From NCBI RefSeq assembly GCF_007748175.1, contig NZ_CP037422.1, positions 2,191,231-2,255,230 on the forward strand: 64,000 nucleotides of DNA, read 5' to 3'. This DNA comes from Gimesia aquarii (GTDB lineage Bacteria; Planctomycetota; Planctomycetia; Planctomycetales; Planctomycetaceae). How positions within the stretch are numbered: the stretch's first letter is position 1; each line of letters opens with the position of its first letter. The notes beneath the pieces were generated by a model. The model worked only from the letters and a program-made list of their open reading frames with translations, searched no databases and was not told where the DNA came from. This document shows, piece after piece, positions 35,406 through 44,725 of this stretch. The translations under genes and the position numbers were made by a program.

Positions 35406-38273
35406 CTAAGTCTCGAATGTTTTCTCAGACTGAGCACGCTTGATCGCATGCTGTAGATGTGGCATCGTTGCTTTGCCTTCCTGTAACAGCGGAACATCTG
35501 CAGCCGCCTCTTTTTTCAATGATGTTTCAATCAAAGAACCCAGAGGGCCAGCCAGAAGTGCGGGCAAAAAGATAATGTCAGCCACCAGGGCTGCTGTGAC
35601 TAGAGCACACATCAAGATCCCAAAACGACTGACCAACAGAAGATCAGCCGGATACAACATTGCCAAACTGATCGCGACAGCAGCACTGGTTTGCCACATC
35701 GCCGGTCCACAGTGACCGAGTGCAGCAGCCACTGCTTCCTGTTTGGTCTTGCCTTCCTCGATACCAATTTTGAACCACGTCAGCAGGTGCAATGTTCCAT
35801 CAACGGCAATCCCAAGCGCGACTGATGCAGTAATCATCGTACCGATATCGATCGAAATATTCATCCAGCAAAGCAATCCAAAAACCACACCAATGGGCAT
35901 CAAATTGGGTAACATGGTAATCAGACCGGCAAGAGGGCTACGCAATAGAATCATCATCACGACCGCAATCACAGCAAAAGCCAAACCAAAACTTTTGATC
36001 AAGCTTTCAAGAACTGCCTCCTGTGTGCGCAGAAACAGGGGAATCGTGCCGGTCACGATATGCGTAGTACCTGCATGGTCTCGTAATACAGACTGAGTGA
36101 CCTGATTTAAGTCTCGTGTAAGATCACCATAATTCAAATCCGTCATAATGGCGACCTGAGATGTAATTCGCCACAGCTCGTCTCCTTCATTCACAGGCAC
36201 AGACCTCGCACCGTTAGCGGTTTCCTGCTCTAATACTACTTCCCGATCAGCTAAATGTAGAAACGATTTAGCAGTTCCTGACTCGAGGCTTTCACGGACA
36301 CGTCTTTCGGTTTCATTTACGCGTTTTGCATGTCGTAATTTTTGAAACGTGCTCGCTCCTTCAGGCAACGGCTCTGAAACAGGTCGAAAATCAGCCAGGG
36401 AAATGGAGCCACTAATTTCGGGATGCTCTTCAATACGACTTTGAATTTTTCGAACCAACTCAATGCGTTCGAGAAAATTCAAATTATCCTGTGCATTTTT
36501 ATCAAAACGAATTACGGTATCAACGGGCGTAATCCCTGAAAGGTTTTCTTCCAGGAACAAATAGTCTTGAATCACGCGGGATGAATCGGGAAAATACTTG
36601 ATCACTTTCGTTTCCGTGCGGAACCACTTGAAGCCATAACAGGAAACGGCAAAGAGCATCAGGCAACTCAATGAAACCATCATTTGATGTCTGGACAGCG
36701 CGTTTCCTAACTTTTGCCAGTTCCTGGTGTCAATCTCAGAGGCTTTAGGAGGCTTCGCTGGCCATAATTGTAACAAGGACGGCAAGCCAAATAACACCAT
36801 TAACAAAGAGATGAGGCAACCAATGGCGGAATAGAGTCCGAAGTCACGAACTGGTGATAGAGGGCTGGTTATTAAGGATGCCAAACCGATGGCTGTTGTT
36901 AAGCTGGCCATCATGCAGGGAGCGCGTGCCATTTCCACTGCCTCTACTACGGCCGTTTTGATATTCACATGTGCTGCATGTTTCCAGTAGTTTGCGACAT
37001 GAATCGAACCGGAAAGTGTTAACACTGTCAACAACGTCGGCATGACAACCAGAACCATGTTCATGGTTCCTCCCGTCAGAGGCACAACGGAAACCGCCAC
37101 AAACGTTGTGAAATATGAAACTAATAATACGATACAAGAAAGCCTGATACTCCGTAACATGAAAAAGGCGAGGGCAATTCCAATCAATCCTGAAAACAAT
37201 GTCACAGACCGTTTATGAAATTGCCAGGCAGGGTAGTCTGTATCCCAGGAAGATTTTTTAACCATGCGGTTTAATGCAGCTCCTGCAGCGGGTCTCCCGC
37301 CGATATGGAGGCTTTCTGCTGGAATACCTGCTTTGAATGCCGCCGCTTTCACTGCATCGACCGCAGCACCATGATCCGCATCACCAGGGTTTGACAGTGC
37401 AATCGAAATCGAAATTGGAGTACCTGTTGCAAAAAAACAATCTTCAATCAAAGTCGGTTGAACCAGAGGGGTAGAATCTGTTTTCTCTTCAGAACTCGCG
37501 GCCAGTGGTTCGGGTAGAATCGACGGACGTGTCAGTGAAAGTGCTATTTGTTTTAATTGGTTTGTGAGTTCTGCATCAGGTTGCATTCGTGACCAACTGA
37601 CCTGAAAATCGTGAGCTGGAATCGATGCCACGAGTTCTTTAAAATCGACTTGTTCTTCATCCTCATCAATAGGCTCTTTAATGGTTTCTGCTTCCTCAGA
37701 CTCATCAACCATCTCTACCCACTCTTTGAACGCGGGCTTAACGGTAAGCACCAAACCCAACTCGCTCTTCGCTTTATCGATGAGCTCCTGGGTGGTCTGT
37801 TCCTGTCGTTTCTTGCCGGCCTCAGTTAAGCGGATCTTCAGCATCCCAGTACCGAGTAAGACCCCTTTTAAACGCTCTTGTGCCTCTTCTGGCTCAATCC
37901 GGTATTCAACCATTCTCTGAATGGCATCCTGGGGTGTCACCACTTCCTGAATATAAGGAGAGCCACCATGTCGTATTCCCTTTTCATCGGCGGTTCCCAT
38001 CAGAAGGGTTTTCAAGCGTTCTGCCCGCAAATCTGTGAGTGAACTCCCTTCCCAGGAAACGAGAATACGGTCTTCAATACCGAAACTTTTACGATGCCAA
38101 GCCAGAACTTTCGACTGTGGGTCGTCGGGTGGCAGCCAATTCTCAACATTATTTTCTTGACGAATCTCTCGCAAAACTCCAGCCAGCACAGGAGTTATGA
38201 AGATCATGAAGACTACGACCCATAATGAGAGATTATGTCCCCAGGGATCGCGTTTTTCGAAAAACGAAGCCAT
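35406..38273 (-). CDS. RND-superfamily MMPL-type transporter
   Basis: About 955 residues from the ATG at 38273; the longer frame starts at a TTG. The layout is typical RND: helix 1 near 20-40, a large periplasmic loop, six helices (about 345-505), a second loop and a final six-helix block (about 755-910). Blocks such as GSIHVANYWKHAA and ALGIAVDGTLHLLTW are in the sterol-sensing/MMPL-like membrane regions. This is the group that includes HpnN and MMPL lipid exporters. An acidic insert lies near 205-235. No fusion protein or TolC is adjacent, so a lipid or hopanoid substrate is only a guess. Confidence 0.88.
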   Translation of the reverse strand: MASFFEKRDPWGHNLSLWVVVFMIFITPVLAGVLREIRQENNVENWLPPDDPQSKVLAWHRKSFGIEDRILVSWEGSSLTDLRAERLKTLLMGTADEKGIRHGGSPYIQEVVTPQDAIQRMVEYRIEPEEAQERLKGVLLGTGMLKIRLTEAGKKRQEQTTQELIDKAKSELGLVLTVKPAFKEWVEMVDESEEAETIKEPIDEDEEQVDFKELVASIPAHDFQVSWSRMQPDAELTNQLKQIALSLTRPSILPEPLAASSEEKTDSTPLVQPTLIEDCFFATGTPISISIALSNPGDADHGAAVDAVKAAAFKAGIPAESLHIGGRPAAGAALNRMVKKSSWDTDYPAWQFHKRSVTLFSGLIGIALAFFMLRSIRLSCIVLLVSYFTTFVAVSVVPLTGGTMNMVLVVMPTLLTVLTLSGSIHVANYWKHAAHVNIKTAVVEAVEMARAPCMMASLTTAIGLASLITSPLSPVRDFGLYSAIGCLISLLMVLFGLPSLLQLWPAKPPKASEIDTRNWQKLGNALSRHQMMVSLSCLMLFAVSCYGFKWFRTETKVIKYFPDSSRVIQDYLFLEENLSGITPVDTVIRFDKNAQDNLNFLERIELVRKIQSRIEEHPEISGSISLADFRPVSEPLPEGASTFQKLRHAKRVNETERRVRESLESGTAKSFLHLADREVVLEQETANGARSVPVNEGDELWRITSQVAIMTDLNYGDLTRDLNQVTQSVLRDHAGTTHIVTGTIPLFLRTQEAVLESLIKSFGLAFAVIAVVMMILLRSPLAGLITMLPNLMPIGVVFGLLCWMNISIDIGTMITASVALGIAVDGTLHLLTWFKIGIEEGKTKQEAVAAALGHCGPAMWQTSAAVAISLAMLYPADLLLVSRFGILMCALVTAALVADIIFLPALLAGPLGSLIETSLKKEAAADVPLLQEGKATMPHLQHAIKRAQSEKTFET

Positions 38274-38805
38274 TAAGTAATCCAATAGCCTGAATAGGCT
38301 TTATCAAATTAACGAATTTCAGCTCTCAAACTGTAAGATCGAAATTCAAGTTGAAAGTTGTTTGATTCAAAAACTGCTTAACAGACCTGACTTGAGATTT
38401 CTTCTAGAGAATTCCAGAACTCACTCAAATCGGAATCACCAAATTGTCACACTTTTACAGCATGAATCAATCGAGAATGTACTAAAAAAATGAAAAGCCC
38501 GATTCCAGTTCACAGCCAATATGACTTTTTACGATCGACGCATATCGGTATTTTTCGTCGTCGCATCGGGTTAAACTTGTCGCAACACAAGCAACATTTG
38601 TGTTTGTGATGAAGATCCTGATAATGATAGCAATTTTGCGGATTATAGCATCAGGAATTTGGCCATAGAGAACTGAAACTCCCATAAAAAAGATAAAATA
38701 GGGAGTTCAGTAATTGTTTAAAATTAAGCTTTCAGACGACCTGAGCTGAACCAGCAGCTTCACAAACAGATAAAAAGTGAACGTAAAGTCACATTTCCAG
38801 GGAAC
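38274..38805. other. Intergenic region between RND and MBL genes
   Basis: About 530 bases, both flanking genes on the minus strand. It holds a hairpin at 38673-38710 and the RND upstream region. A 67-codon frame here (38482-38685, minus) has no ribosome site and is not accepted as a gene. Confidence 0.4.
38673..38710 (-). terminator. Hairpin downstream of the MBL gene
   Basis: CTGAAACTCCC (38673-38683) pairs with GGGAGTTCAG (38701-38710) with one bulged A. It lies 95 bases after the stop codon and has no following T run. Confidence 0.4.
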
Positions 38806-39606
38806 TTATTGCGCGGTATCAGGATCAAATCCCTTTACGAGCTCGTCGTCCCACTCGTCCTGCAGTGGCCAATCGATGGCACAGGTCCCGAAATCTGCCA
38901 TATGCAGATAAGTATTCAAACGATCAATGGTCGCTTGCAAGAGTTCCTTTTTGTTCCGAAAGATTGGACCGTGACTGGGGAGTAGCCATTTTGCATCACA
39001 GTCCCGAATACGCTCTAACGAATTAATAAAGTCCGGAATATCAGAACCATGGTGGGCATCAATGTGCCCAACACAACCATCTCGATAGATGTTGTCACCT
39101 GAGAAAAGTAGCTCCCCAAAACGAAACGCCAATTGCCCATCTGTGTGTCCGGGTGTGTGCCAGACTTCCAGCTTGATCTCTTCACCCAGGTTAATGACGT
39201 CTCCTTCTTTTACTTCAATATCAACTTTACACGGAGGCATATCAATCGAAATGCCTTGTGCACTAATTTCTGCGTAAGTACTGATTCGATCGCCTACTTC
39301 GAGCAGTCGAGCGGCACTCGGATGTGCAATGACCTCGGCCGAGGGTAACAATTCTTTGGCACGGCTGAGTCCCTGAATATGATCGACGTCAGCGTGAGTT
39401 GCAATCAGATATTTGCAATTTGCCAGCGGAAAATCCATCTGTCGAATCATTTCAATGATTTCTGACACGGTGTCTTCATACCCAATGTCGATTAACAACC
39501 ATTCATTCTGATCATTAAACACAAGGTAAACACAACACCCTAAACGCTGCCTGGCCTGATAATTGATTTCGATGACGTGTGGAAATACTTCGCGTCGGGG
39601 CAACAT
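38806..39606 (-). CDS. MBL-fold metallo-hydrolase
   Basis: 266 residues; GGAG lies eight bases before the ATG. The metal motif [10 protein letters not shown] (His71, Asp73-x-Asp75-His76) is H-x-D-x-D-H, a variant of the usual H-x-H-x-D-H in which the second His is Asp. HTPGHTDGQ supplies the next His and SGDNIY the bridging Asp; the final His is in LPSHGP. Glyoxalase II-like and quorum-lactonase-like members share this form. No signal peptide. Substrate unknown. It lies upstream of the RND gene but too far for tight coupling. Confidence 0.88.
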   Translation of the reverse strand: MLPRREVFPHVIEINYQARQRLGCCVYLVFNDQNEWLLIDIGYEDTVSEIIEMIRQMDFPLANCKYLIATHADVDHIQGLSRAKELLPSAEVIAHPSAARLLEVGDRISTYAEISAQGISIDMPPCKVDIEVKEGDVINLGEEIKLEVWHTPGHTDGQLAFRFGELLFSGDNIYRDGCVGHIDAHHGSDIPDFINSLERIRDCDAKWLLPSHGPIFRNKKELLQATIDRLNTYLHMADFGTCAIDWPLQDEWDDELVKGFDPDTAQ

Positions 39607-39890
39607 CCCGTAAGCTCCTAGTAGTACTAAGCTTAATAGTTGATAATCGTGATTTCAGATAAGCTGGAAACGAAATTGTATATGGGAGCATTCTATTATC
39701 CCACCCTGCTCAAACAGAGAGAATCACCCCAATATTACAACTCAATGATTGAGTCATTCTATGCATCGCAATTCGCTGAAACAACCAATACCAAAGCAGA
39801 TGTGAGCGTATAAACCCGATTTTCAGAAGAAAGCTCGAACACTCGCCTCACTTCTAATACTGTAGTACGGATATCACCAAACGACGAGGA

Positions 39891-41216
39891 TTAAAGTTTC
39901 CAATAATCGGGTAACCCTGATTTGGTTTCGATCAGGATTTCCAGAATGGCTCGGCGGTCTTGTGCATTCAAGTGAGCGTACTTTTTGGTTTGATCCTTAC
40001 CAGACAGAATTTCCCATAATCGTCGATAGACTTTATCCAGAATGGGACGTGGCAGTGCATCAAATGACTCTGAATAGATCAAATAACTGCAGGGGTATTT
40101 AAACAACCGCTGTTCCAGGTCGAAGTCGCGCAATGAACGTCCCCGACGATCTCTTGGACCTGACAATGGGAATTCGGTTTGATAACTGGAAACCCCTTGA
40201 ATTCGATCTTGCAGCACCAATTCTTCAGTAAACAACATGTAATCGAGCAAGCGATTGGCCGAACTTTCAAAACGTCTTTTCGTACTGTCACTCTGAAATG
40301 ATGTTTCTCTCTCCAGCATCTTGTTCATGACTGCCGCATCTCGCAAAGTGATACGCCCTTCAAACTGTGCGCGGGTAATCAAGTTATGCATCTTGGCCTG
40401 ATGCTCCAAAACCATCAATGACACAATATCGCTATGCGGCCTCAGGTAAGCACTCGTATCGAACCATTTCTCCAGATCAACGGCATTCGCGCCACTCTCG
40501 CGATTCAAATTATTGGAACTGTCCCCTTTTCGAAAAAGCAGATTTCCCATGTGGCGCATTTTTCCATGAGTTCCCGAGACATACCAGCCTCCCCAGCGCT
40601 CATGAAACGGACTAGACTGATCGCTGCGATAGGTACCCTCACGAAAGACAGGCATACCATCAGGACCAGGGTAAACAGATCTCATAATGTGACCTGGAAC
40701 ACCCTGAGTCATTGATGAAGCATGACACTGAGTACATTCAAACGTTTTTCGCACGAACGTCGGTCGAGATGTTTTTGTTTGAGAGAGCGTATAAAAAACA
40801 GTTCCCAGTTTCGCATCACTGGCAGAAACTTCCAGTACTGAGCCGCCTTGCACAAAACCGACATACAAGTCGTCATTAAAATAAAGCGCGCGAGGTGATT
40901 GGGGATCGATGTGCTTTATCTGCAAACTCGTTTTTGAAAAAACAAGTACTTGAGAAGAAACCGGAATCTCCAAAGACTTCAATACGTCAGCTAAATAGCC
41001 GGTTCCCTTTTTCCGGTCGTATGTCAACTTGATCTGATTCTGCTCTAGCTTTTTTTGTAAACGAGTGATTCGATTTTCTGGTTTCGCCTTGTTGTAATTG
41101 ATGGGGGCTTCTTCAAAGCTGACTTGGGCAAACAGTAACACCGGCACCTGCAAAAAACAGCAGAAACCAATCAAACGAAGACCATTCACAAGCACATTCA
41201 AAATATTGGCATACAT
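39891..41216 (-). CDS. Secreted CxxCH (cytochrome c-like) protein of unknown function
   Basis: 441 residues with an N-terminal signal (LRLIGFCCFLQVPVLLFA). One heme-attachment-type motif, CTQCH, lies near 160. It is followed by WGGWYVSGTHGKMRHMGN, which gives several His and Met as axial-ligand candidates. The C-terminal third is helical and ends with AHLNAQDRRAILEIL, as in planctomycete cytochrome-like proteins. The pattern suggests one covalent heme, attached by the CcsBA machinery encoded at 56.3-59.9 kb. Its redox partner is not evident. The gene is isolated. Confidence 0.7.
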   Translation of the reverse strand: MYANILNVLVNGLRLIGFCCFLQVPVLLFAQVSFEEAPINYNKAKPENRITRLQKKLEQNQIKLTYDRKKGTGYLADVLKSLEIPVSSQVLVFSKTSLQIKHIDPQSPRALYFNDDLYVGFVQGGSVLEVSASDAKLGTVFYTLSQTKTSRPTFVRKTFECTQCHASSMTQGVPGHIMRSVYPGPDGMPVFREGTYRSDQSSPFHERWGGWYVSGTHGKMRHMGNLLFRKGDSSNNLNRESGANAVDLEKWFDTSAYLRPHSDIVSLMVLEHQAKMHNLITRAQFEGRITLRDAAVMNKMLERETSFQSDSTKRRFESSANRLLDYMLFTEELVLQDRIQGVSSYQTEFPLSGPRDRRGRSLRDFDLEQRLFKYPCSYLIYSESFDALPRPILDKVYRRLWEILSGKDQTKKYAHLNAQDRRAILEILIETKSGLPDYWKL

Positions 41217-41443
41217 GGGTGAGTCATTCGAAGTTAAAGGCAGGAAACAAACGCACTACAAATATACTGCAATCTGCTTTTCGGGGCAGGCTAGAACCTA
41301 TATCGGATATTAATGTCCATTTTAGCCATCTTTTTTCTTCTGTCAACCTACTTTTAAATACAATCTTATCGACCTAAACTGAGGAATCACAAGAATGATC
41401 AAAGACTGAAGCCCATTTCTTAATTGACAATGAGAACTATCCT

Positions 41444-42199
41444 ATGAAAACTGCTCCCCTTCGAATTCTGATCTCATTGATCATGCCTTTTTTATGCCTG
41501 TTCTGTTCTCCAGTCACGACGGTTGCAAAAGAGCCACAAATTCAGGTGATGCTCATTGGGGATTCCACGGTCGCCACTTATTCCAAACGACCTAAAGATC
41601 GTCCTGATCTCACGGGCTGGGGTCAGGTATTCGGCGAATTTTTCAACGACAACGTAACAATCCTCAATCGGGCCGCCTCCGGTCGGAGCTCAAAAAGTTT
41701 TATCAAGGAAGGTCGCTGGAAGAAAGCAGTCGCTGAAAAAGCAAACTACCTTTTGATTCAGTTTGGCCATAACGACTGCCCCGGCAAAGGAGATCGCTCC
41801 ACGCATCCCACAACCGATTACCAACAGTATTTAAGACAATATATTGATGAGGCCCGAGCAGCGAATATCAAACCTATACTCGTCACTCCCGTAACTCGTA
41901 GACGATTTAAAAATGGTATGATCTGGACCACTCTGCGTCCCTATGCGGATGCCATGCTGAAAGTTGGTCGCGAGAAAAACGTACCGGTCATCGATCTGCA
42001 CCAGAAAAGCGTGGCGTTGTTCAACCGACTGGGAGATGAAAAAAGTGCTTACTTCAGTCCCAAGCCAGAGGATCGAAGCCACTTCACCAGTAAAGGGGCA
42101 CGCAAGATTGCAGGACTTGTAGTAGAGAAGATTCCCACAGCGGTCCCAGAATTGAAACCGTATCTGAAGAAAACGAACTCAGGAACCAGGACTCAGTGA
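41444..42199 (+). CDS. Secreted SGNH hydrolase, rhamnogalacturonan acetylesterase-like (CE12)
   Basis: 251 residues with signal peptide (RILISLIMPFLCLFC). Blocks match CE12: LIGDSTVATY with Ser41, GWGQVFGEFF, NRAASGRSSKSF, LIQFGHNDCPGKG, and the terminal DRSHFTSKGA with the Asp/His of the triad. CE12 enzymes remove acetyl groups from pectin or xylan in plant or algal polysaccharides. The stop codon is four bases from that of the convergent radical SAM gene. Confidence 0.88.
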   Translation: MKTAPLRILISLIMPFLCLFCSPVTTVAKEPQIQVMLIGDSTVATYSKRPKDRPDLTGWGQVFGEFFNDNVTILNRAASGRSSKSFIKEGRWKKAVAEKANYLLIQFGHNDCPGKGDRSTHPTTDYQQYLRQYIDEARAANIKPILVTPVTRRRFKNGMIWTTLRPYADAMLKVGREKNVPVIDLHQKSVALFNRLGDEKSAYFSPKPEDRSHFTSKGARKIAGLVVEKIPTAVPELKPYLKKTNSGTRTQ

Positions 42200-42203
42200 T
42201 TCG

Positions 42204-43118
42204 TCACATGAAGGTACACCTGTTGCAGGGTTCGACACTCAATCGAGAAACCGTGGCCTCTCGAAGCTTACGATATTCAGGTGAGTTATAAATTTCGAGA
42301 ACATGCTGCTCGTTTGCGTTACCAATAGGATACTCTGCCTGGCCATCGGCGCAACAATGGGCCACTTCTCCTGTTGCCGTAATAGAAAGTTCAAACCAAC
42401 GGGCACATCCCATATTGGGAACCTCGTTCACAGTCAAACCTTTCACTTGCCCCGTCCATTCCATACGAGGAAAAACGCTGGACCTGAAAAGTGGATAGTT
42501 TACACTCACCCACTCTCCAAACTCATGATCGACGAGGGAACCATCTCCCACACGGGACAATACCACTGGAAAATAAACATCTCCCTCAGTGAAAGCATCG
42601 TGAATCATATCCAGACGCTCGCGCGTGCGTTGATAAGGCAGGGCCATCACGCGTTCGTACTCTTCCTCACGATGGTCGTTAAAAGAAATCCAGAGATAGC
42701 CGATATTTTTAATTTCTTGAAGTGCTTCTAGTTTATCCTCGGTAATCGGAGAAGCGTTGGAAGTCAGTGTGATCATGGCCTGGGGTATCAACGCATTAAT
42801 TTTTCCCAGCGTTTGAAACAAACGCGTATCCAGAAATGGCTCACTTACTTTAAATGGCGAAATCTGAAAATTCATTTCAGGAGGCAACTCAGTGAGCTCA
42901 TTCAATACTTTATCGATGAGCTCATCACTCATTTTTGTATGTTTGCGATTCAGATTCGGATACGGACAAAAATTACAGCTTGCATTACAGCGAGCAAGAG
43001 TCTCCAGATGCACGTGCTTGGGGTATTCCATGTAATGCGAATGACGCATTCTCGCGATTTCTGCATCGTACTCCGCGCGCTGTTCGCAGAATTGATAAGG
43101 GCTGATAACTTCAAGCAT
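42204..43118 (-). CDS. Radical SAM/SPASM-domain protein
   Basis: 304 residues; GGAAGAG lies about eight bases before the ATG. The [4Fe-4S]-SAM motif is C44-x3-C48-x2-C51 in ARCNASCNFCPYPN. A shortened TIM barrel follows. The C-terminus has SPASM-type cysteines: GCARWFEL, VAHCCADG and EPCNRCTF. Such enzymes modify peptides, sugars or proteins. It is the last gene of a leftward set with a flippase-like and an ATP-grasp gene. A -35-like TTGACA at 43192-43197 (minus) suggests it may also have its own promoter. No precursor peptide is seen beside it. Confidence 0.88.
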   Translation of the reverse strand: MLEVISPYQFCEQRAEYDAEIARMRHSHYMEYPKHVHLETLARCNASCNFCPYPNLNRKHTKMSDELIDKVLNELTELPPEMNFQISPFKVSEPFLDTRLFQTLGKINALIPQAMITLTSNASPITEDKLEALQEIKNIGYLWISFNDHREEEYERVMALPYQRTRERLDMIHDAFTEGDVYFPVVLSRVGDGSLVDHEFGEWVSVNYPLFRSSVFPRMEWTGQVKGLTVNEVPNMGCARWFELSITATGEVAHCCADGQAEYPIGNANEQHVLEIYNSPEYRKLREATVSRLSVEPCNRCTFM

Positions 43119-43260
43119 AATGATGACTCTTCCATGAATCAGACTGAAGTGACTTTTTTTGCGGGGCGAGCATCGCAGACATGCCTTTTTTTGTCAATGA
43201 GAATTCCATTTCTTATACATTTGCACCCAACCCAGGGGGGGATCAACCTCCACACAAAAA

Positions 43261-44685
43261 TTACGTCCTTCGAGCCACAAATCGCTTGAGGACTAACAGG
43301 AAACCGGGCACTGTCAGTAAATAGCCGATAATTAGAAAGCCCCAGCCCGCTCCCACCGGACCATAGATTTTACCGAGATACCAGACCAGCAAACCCGTCG
43401 CCAGTTGAGATATGGTATTCAGGAGTAGAAATGGTTCCTGCTTGAACGGGCGAATATAGGCCATCACACACAATGCAATATGAATCGGAAGAATCGCCAG
43501 TGTCAGTAAAACGGTCGGATACAAGGGTAAAATTCGTTGCTGTAACCTTTGAGCTAATTTCCAGATTGGTTCCAGAGCGACTAACGCAGTTGGCACGTCC
43601 ATATCCCGAATGGTTTGCAGCAAGAAGACGATCAGGCAAAACAGGATTCCCCCGATCAAGAGCACCGTTGTCGAAACCTGAAACAGACGACGAAAGACAC
43701 GATTCAATTCGGTAATGTCATTTTTTGCAACCAATGTGCCAAACAAGGGAGCACGTGTGAGCATCCAGGAATAGGCGGCCATTTGCAGTGTCATTAACGC
43801 AGTCCAGGTCAGCCCCAGCTGACCGGCGACTGCTGCTCCCTGATACTCAAACATCAGTGGAATGACGAAGGAACTGGTGAAATAAGCTGCCATCGCCTGA
43901 ATCGCCAGCTTCCAATGGAGAGGCCAGACTTCCTCCGACCAGCTCACTTGTGGTCCGGTTTGAGGCTTTAACAGTGTCGCAAAAAATCGTCGATAGCGAA
44001 CGGCAATCAGCCACAGTTCCCAAAACAAACGCACCGCTGAAACCGCCACACAGGTCCACAAACCGGCACCATTGGAGATGGCTCCCCAGACAACCAACGT
44101 CCCCATAATCCCCTGCATCGCGCGATACCGATTCGTCACAGAGACCTGATTGCATCCCTCCAGCAATGCGATACAGGGAGCCGCCATCAAACTGAGTGCC
44201 GTCAATCCCACCACACAAAGCCATGGTCCGCGCCAAGTCACTTCTGTTTCCGGTTGAGACAAAAAAAAGTAATAGCCGGCAATACCAATGGCCGTCACAA
44301 AAAGCGTCCCCGCGACTGCATACCACTTCAACACTAGCACAGCCAGACTTCTTAAACGTGATAAGGCCGATGAGTCTCCTGTCAAGTACCCCCGTTCATT
44401 CAAATCCAAATTATGCCATTCATGACTGGCCAGATACAGTGTCACGACCTGCATGCCCATTTCGACAAAGGTCTGTAAGGCGATCAATGCGCCAAATGTA
44501 ACATAGTAGCCCTGTTCCTCACTGGAAAAAAACGCGACGATCAAAAGCATCGTCACCGGACCGGAAAGAAATTGCCAACCTCGATTCACCAGCGCATAAA
44601 AAACCGCACGATTGACTTCCATTCGGTTAAGCAATCGACGGGGCCAACTGCGCTGTTGTGGTTGAGGTTCCCGCTGTTCGGTCAT
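43261..44685 (-). CDS. Polysaccharide flippase-like multi-pass membrane protein
   Basis: 474 residues with about twelve membrane helices and a short basic N-terminus. The pattern (NRGWQFLSGPVTMLLIVAFF, EEQGYYVTFGALIALQTFVEMG) is that of the MOP superfamily Wzx/polysaccharide-synthesis exporters. These flip lipid-linked glycans across the inner membrane. It is between the ATP-grasp gene (40 bases upstream in transcription) and the radical SAM gene, all on the minus strand. This suggests export of a product made by the other two. No glycosyltransferase is present in this window. Confidence 0.85.
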   Translation of the reverse strand: MTEQREPQPQQRSWPRRLLNRMEVNRAVFYALVNRGWQFLSGPVTMLLIVAFFSSEEQGYYVTFGALIALQTFVEMGMQVVTLYLASHEWHNLDLNERGYLTGDSSALSRLRSLAVLVLKWYAVAGTLFVTAIGIAGYYFFLSQPETEVTWRGPWLCVVGLTALSLMAAPCIALLEGCNQVSVTNRYRAMQGIMGTLVVWGAISNGAGLWTCVAVSAVRLFWELWLIAVRYRRFFATLLKPQTGPQVSWSEEVWPLHWKLAIQAMAAYFTSSFVIPLMFEYQGAAVAGQLGLTWTALMTLQMAAYSWMLTRAPLFGTLVAKNDITELNRVFRRLFQVSTTVLLIGGILFCLIVFLLQTIRDMDVPTALVALEPIWKLAQRLQQRILPLYPTVLLTLAILPIHIALCVMAYIRPFKQEPFLLLNTISQLATGLLVWYLGKIYGPVGAGWGFLIIGYLLTVPGFLLVLKRFVARRT

Positions 44686-44725
44686 GCTACCGTGGTCTGT
44701 TCTGTTTTAAGATTCAATGTCAACC

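Noticed and set aside
38482..38685. A 67-codon minus-strand frame in the RND-MBL gap
   Set aside because: No Shine-Dalgarno, no family resemblance, and one arm of a hairpin overlaps its start.
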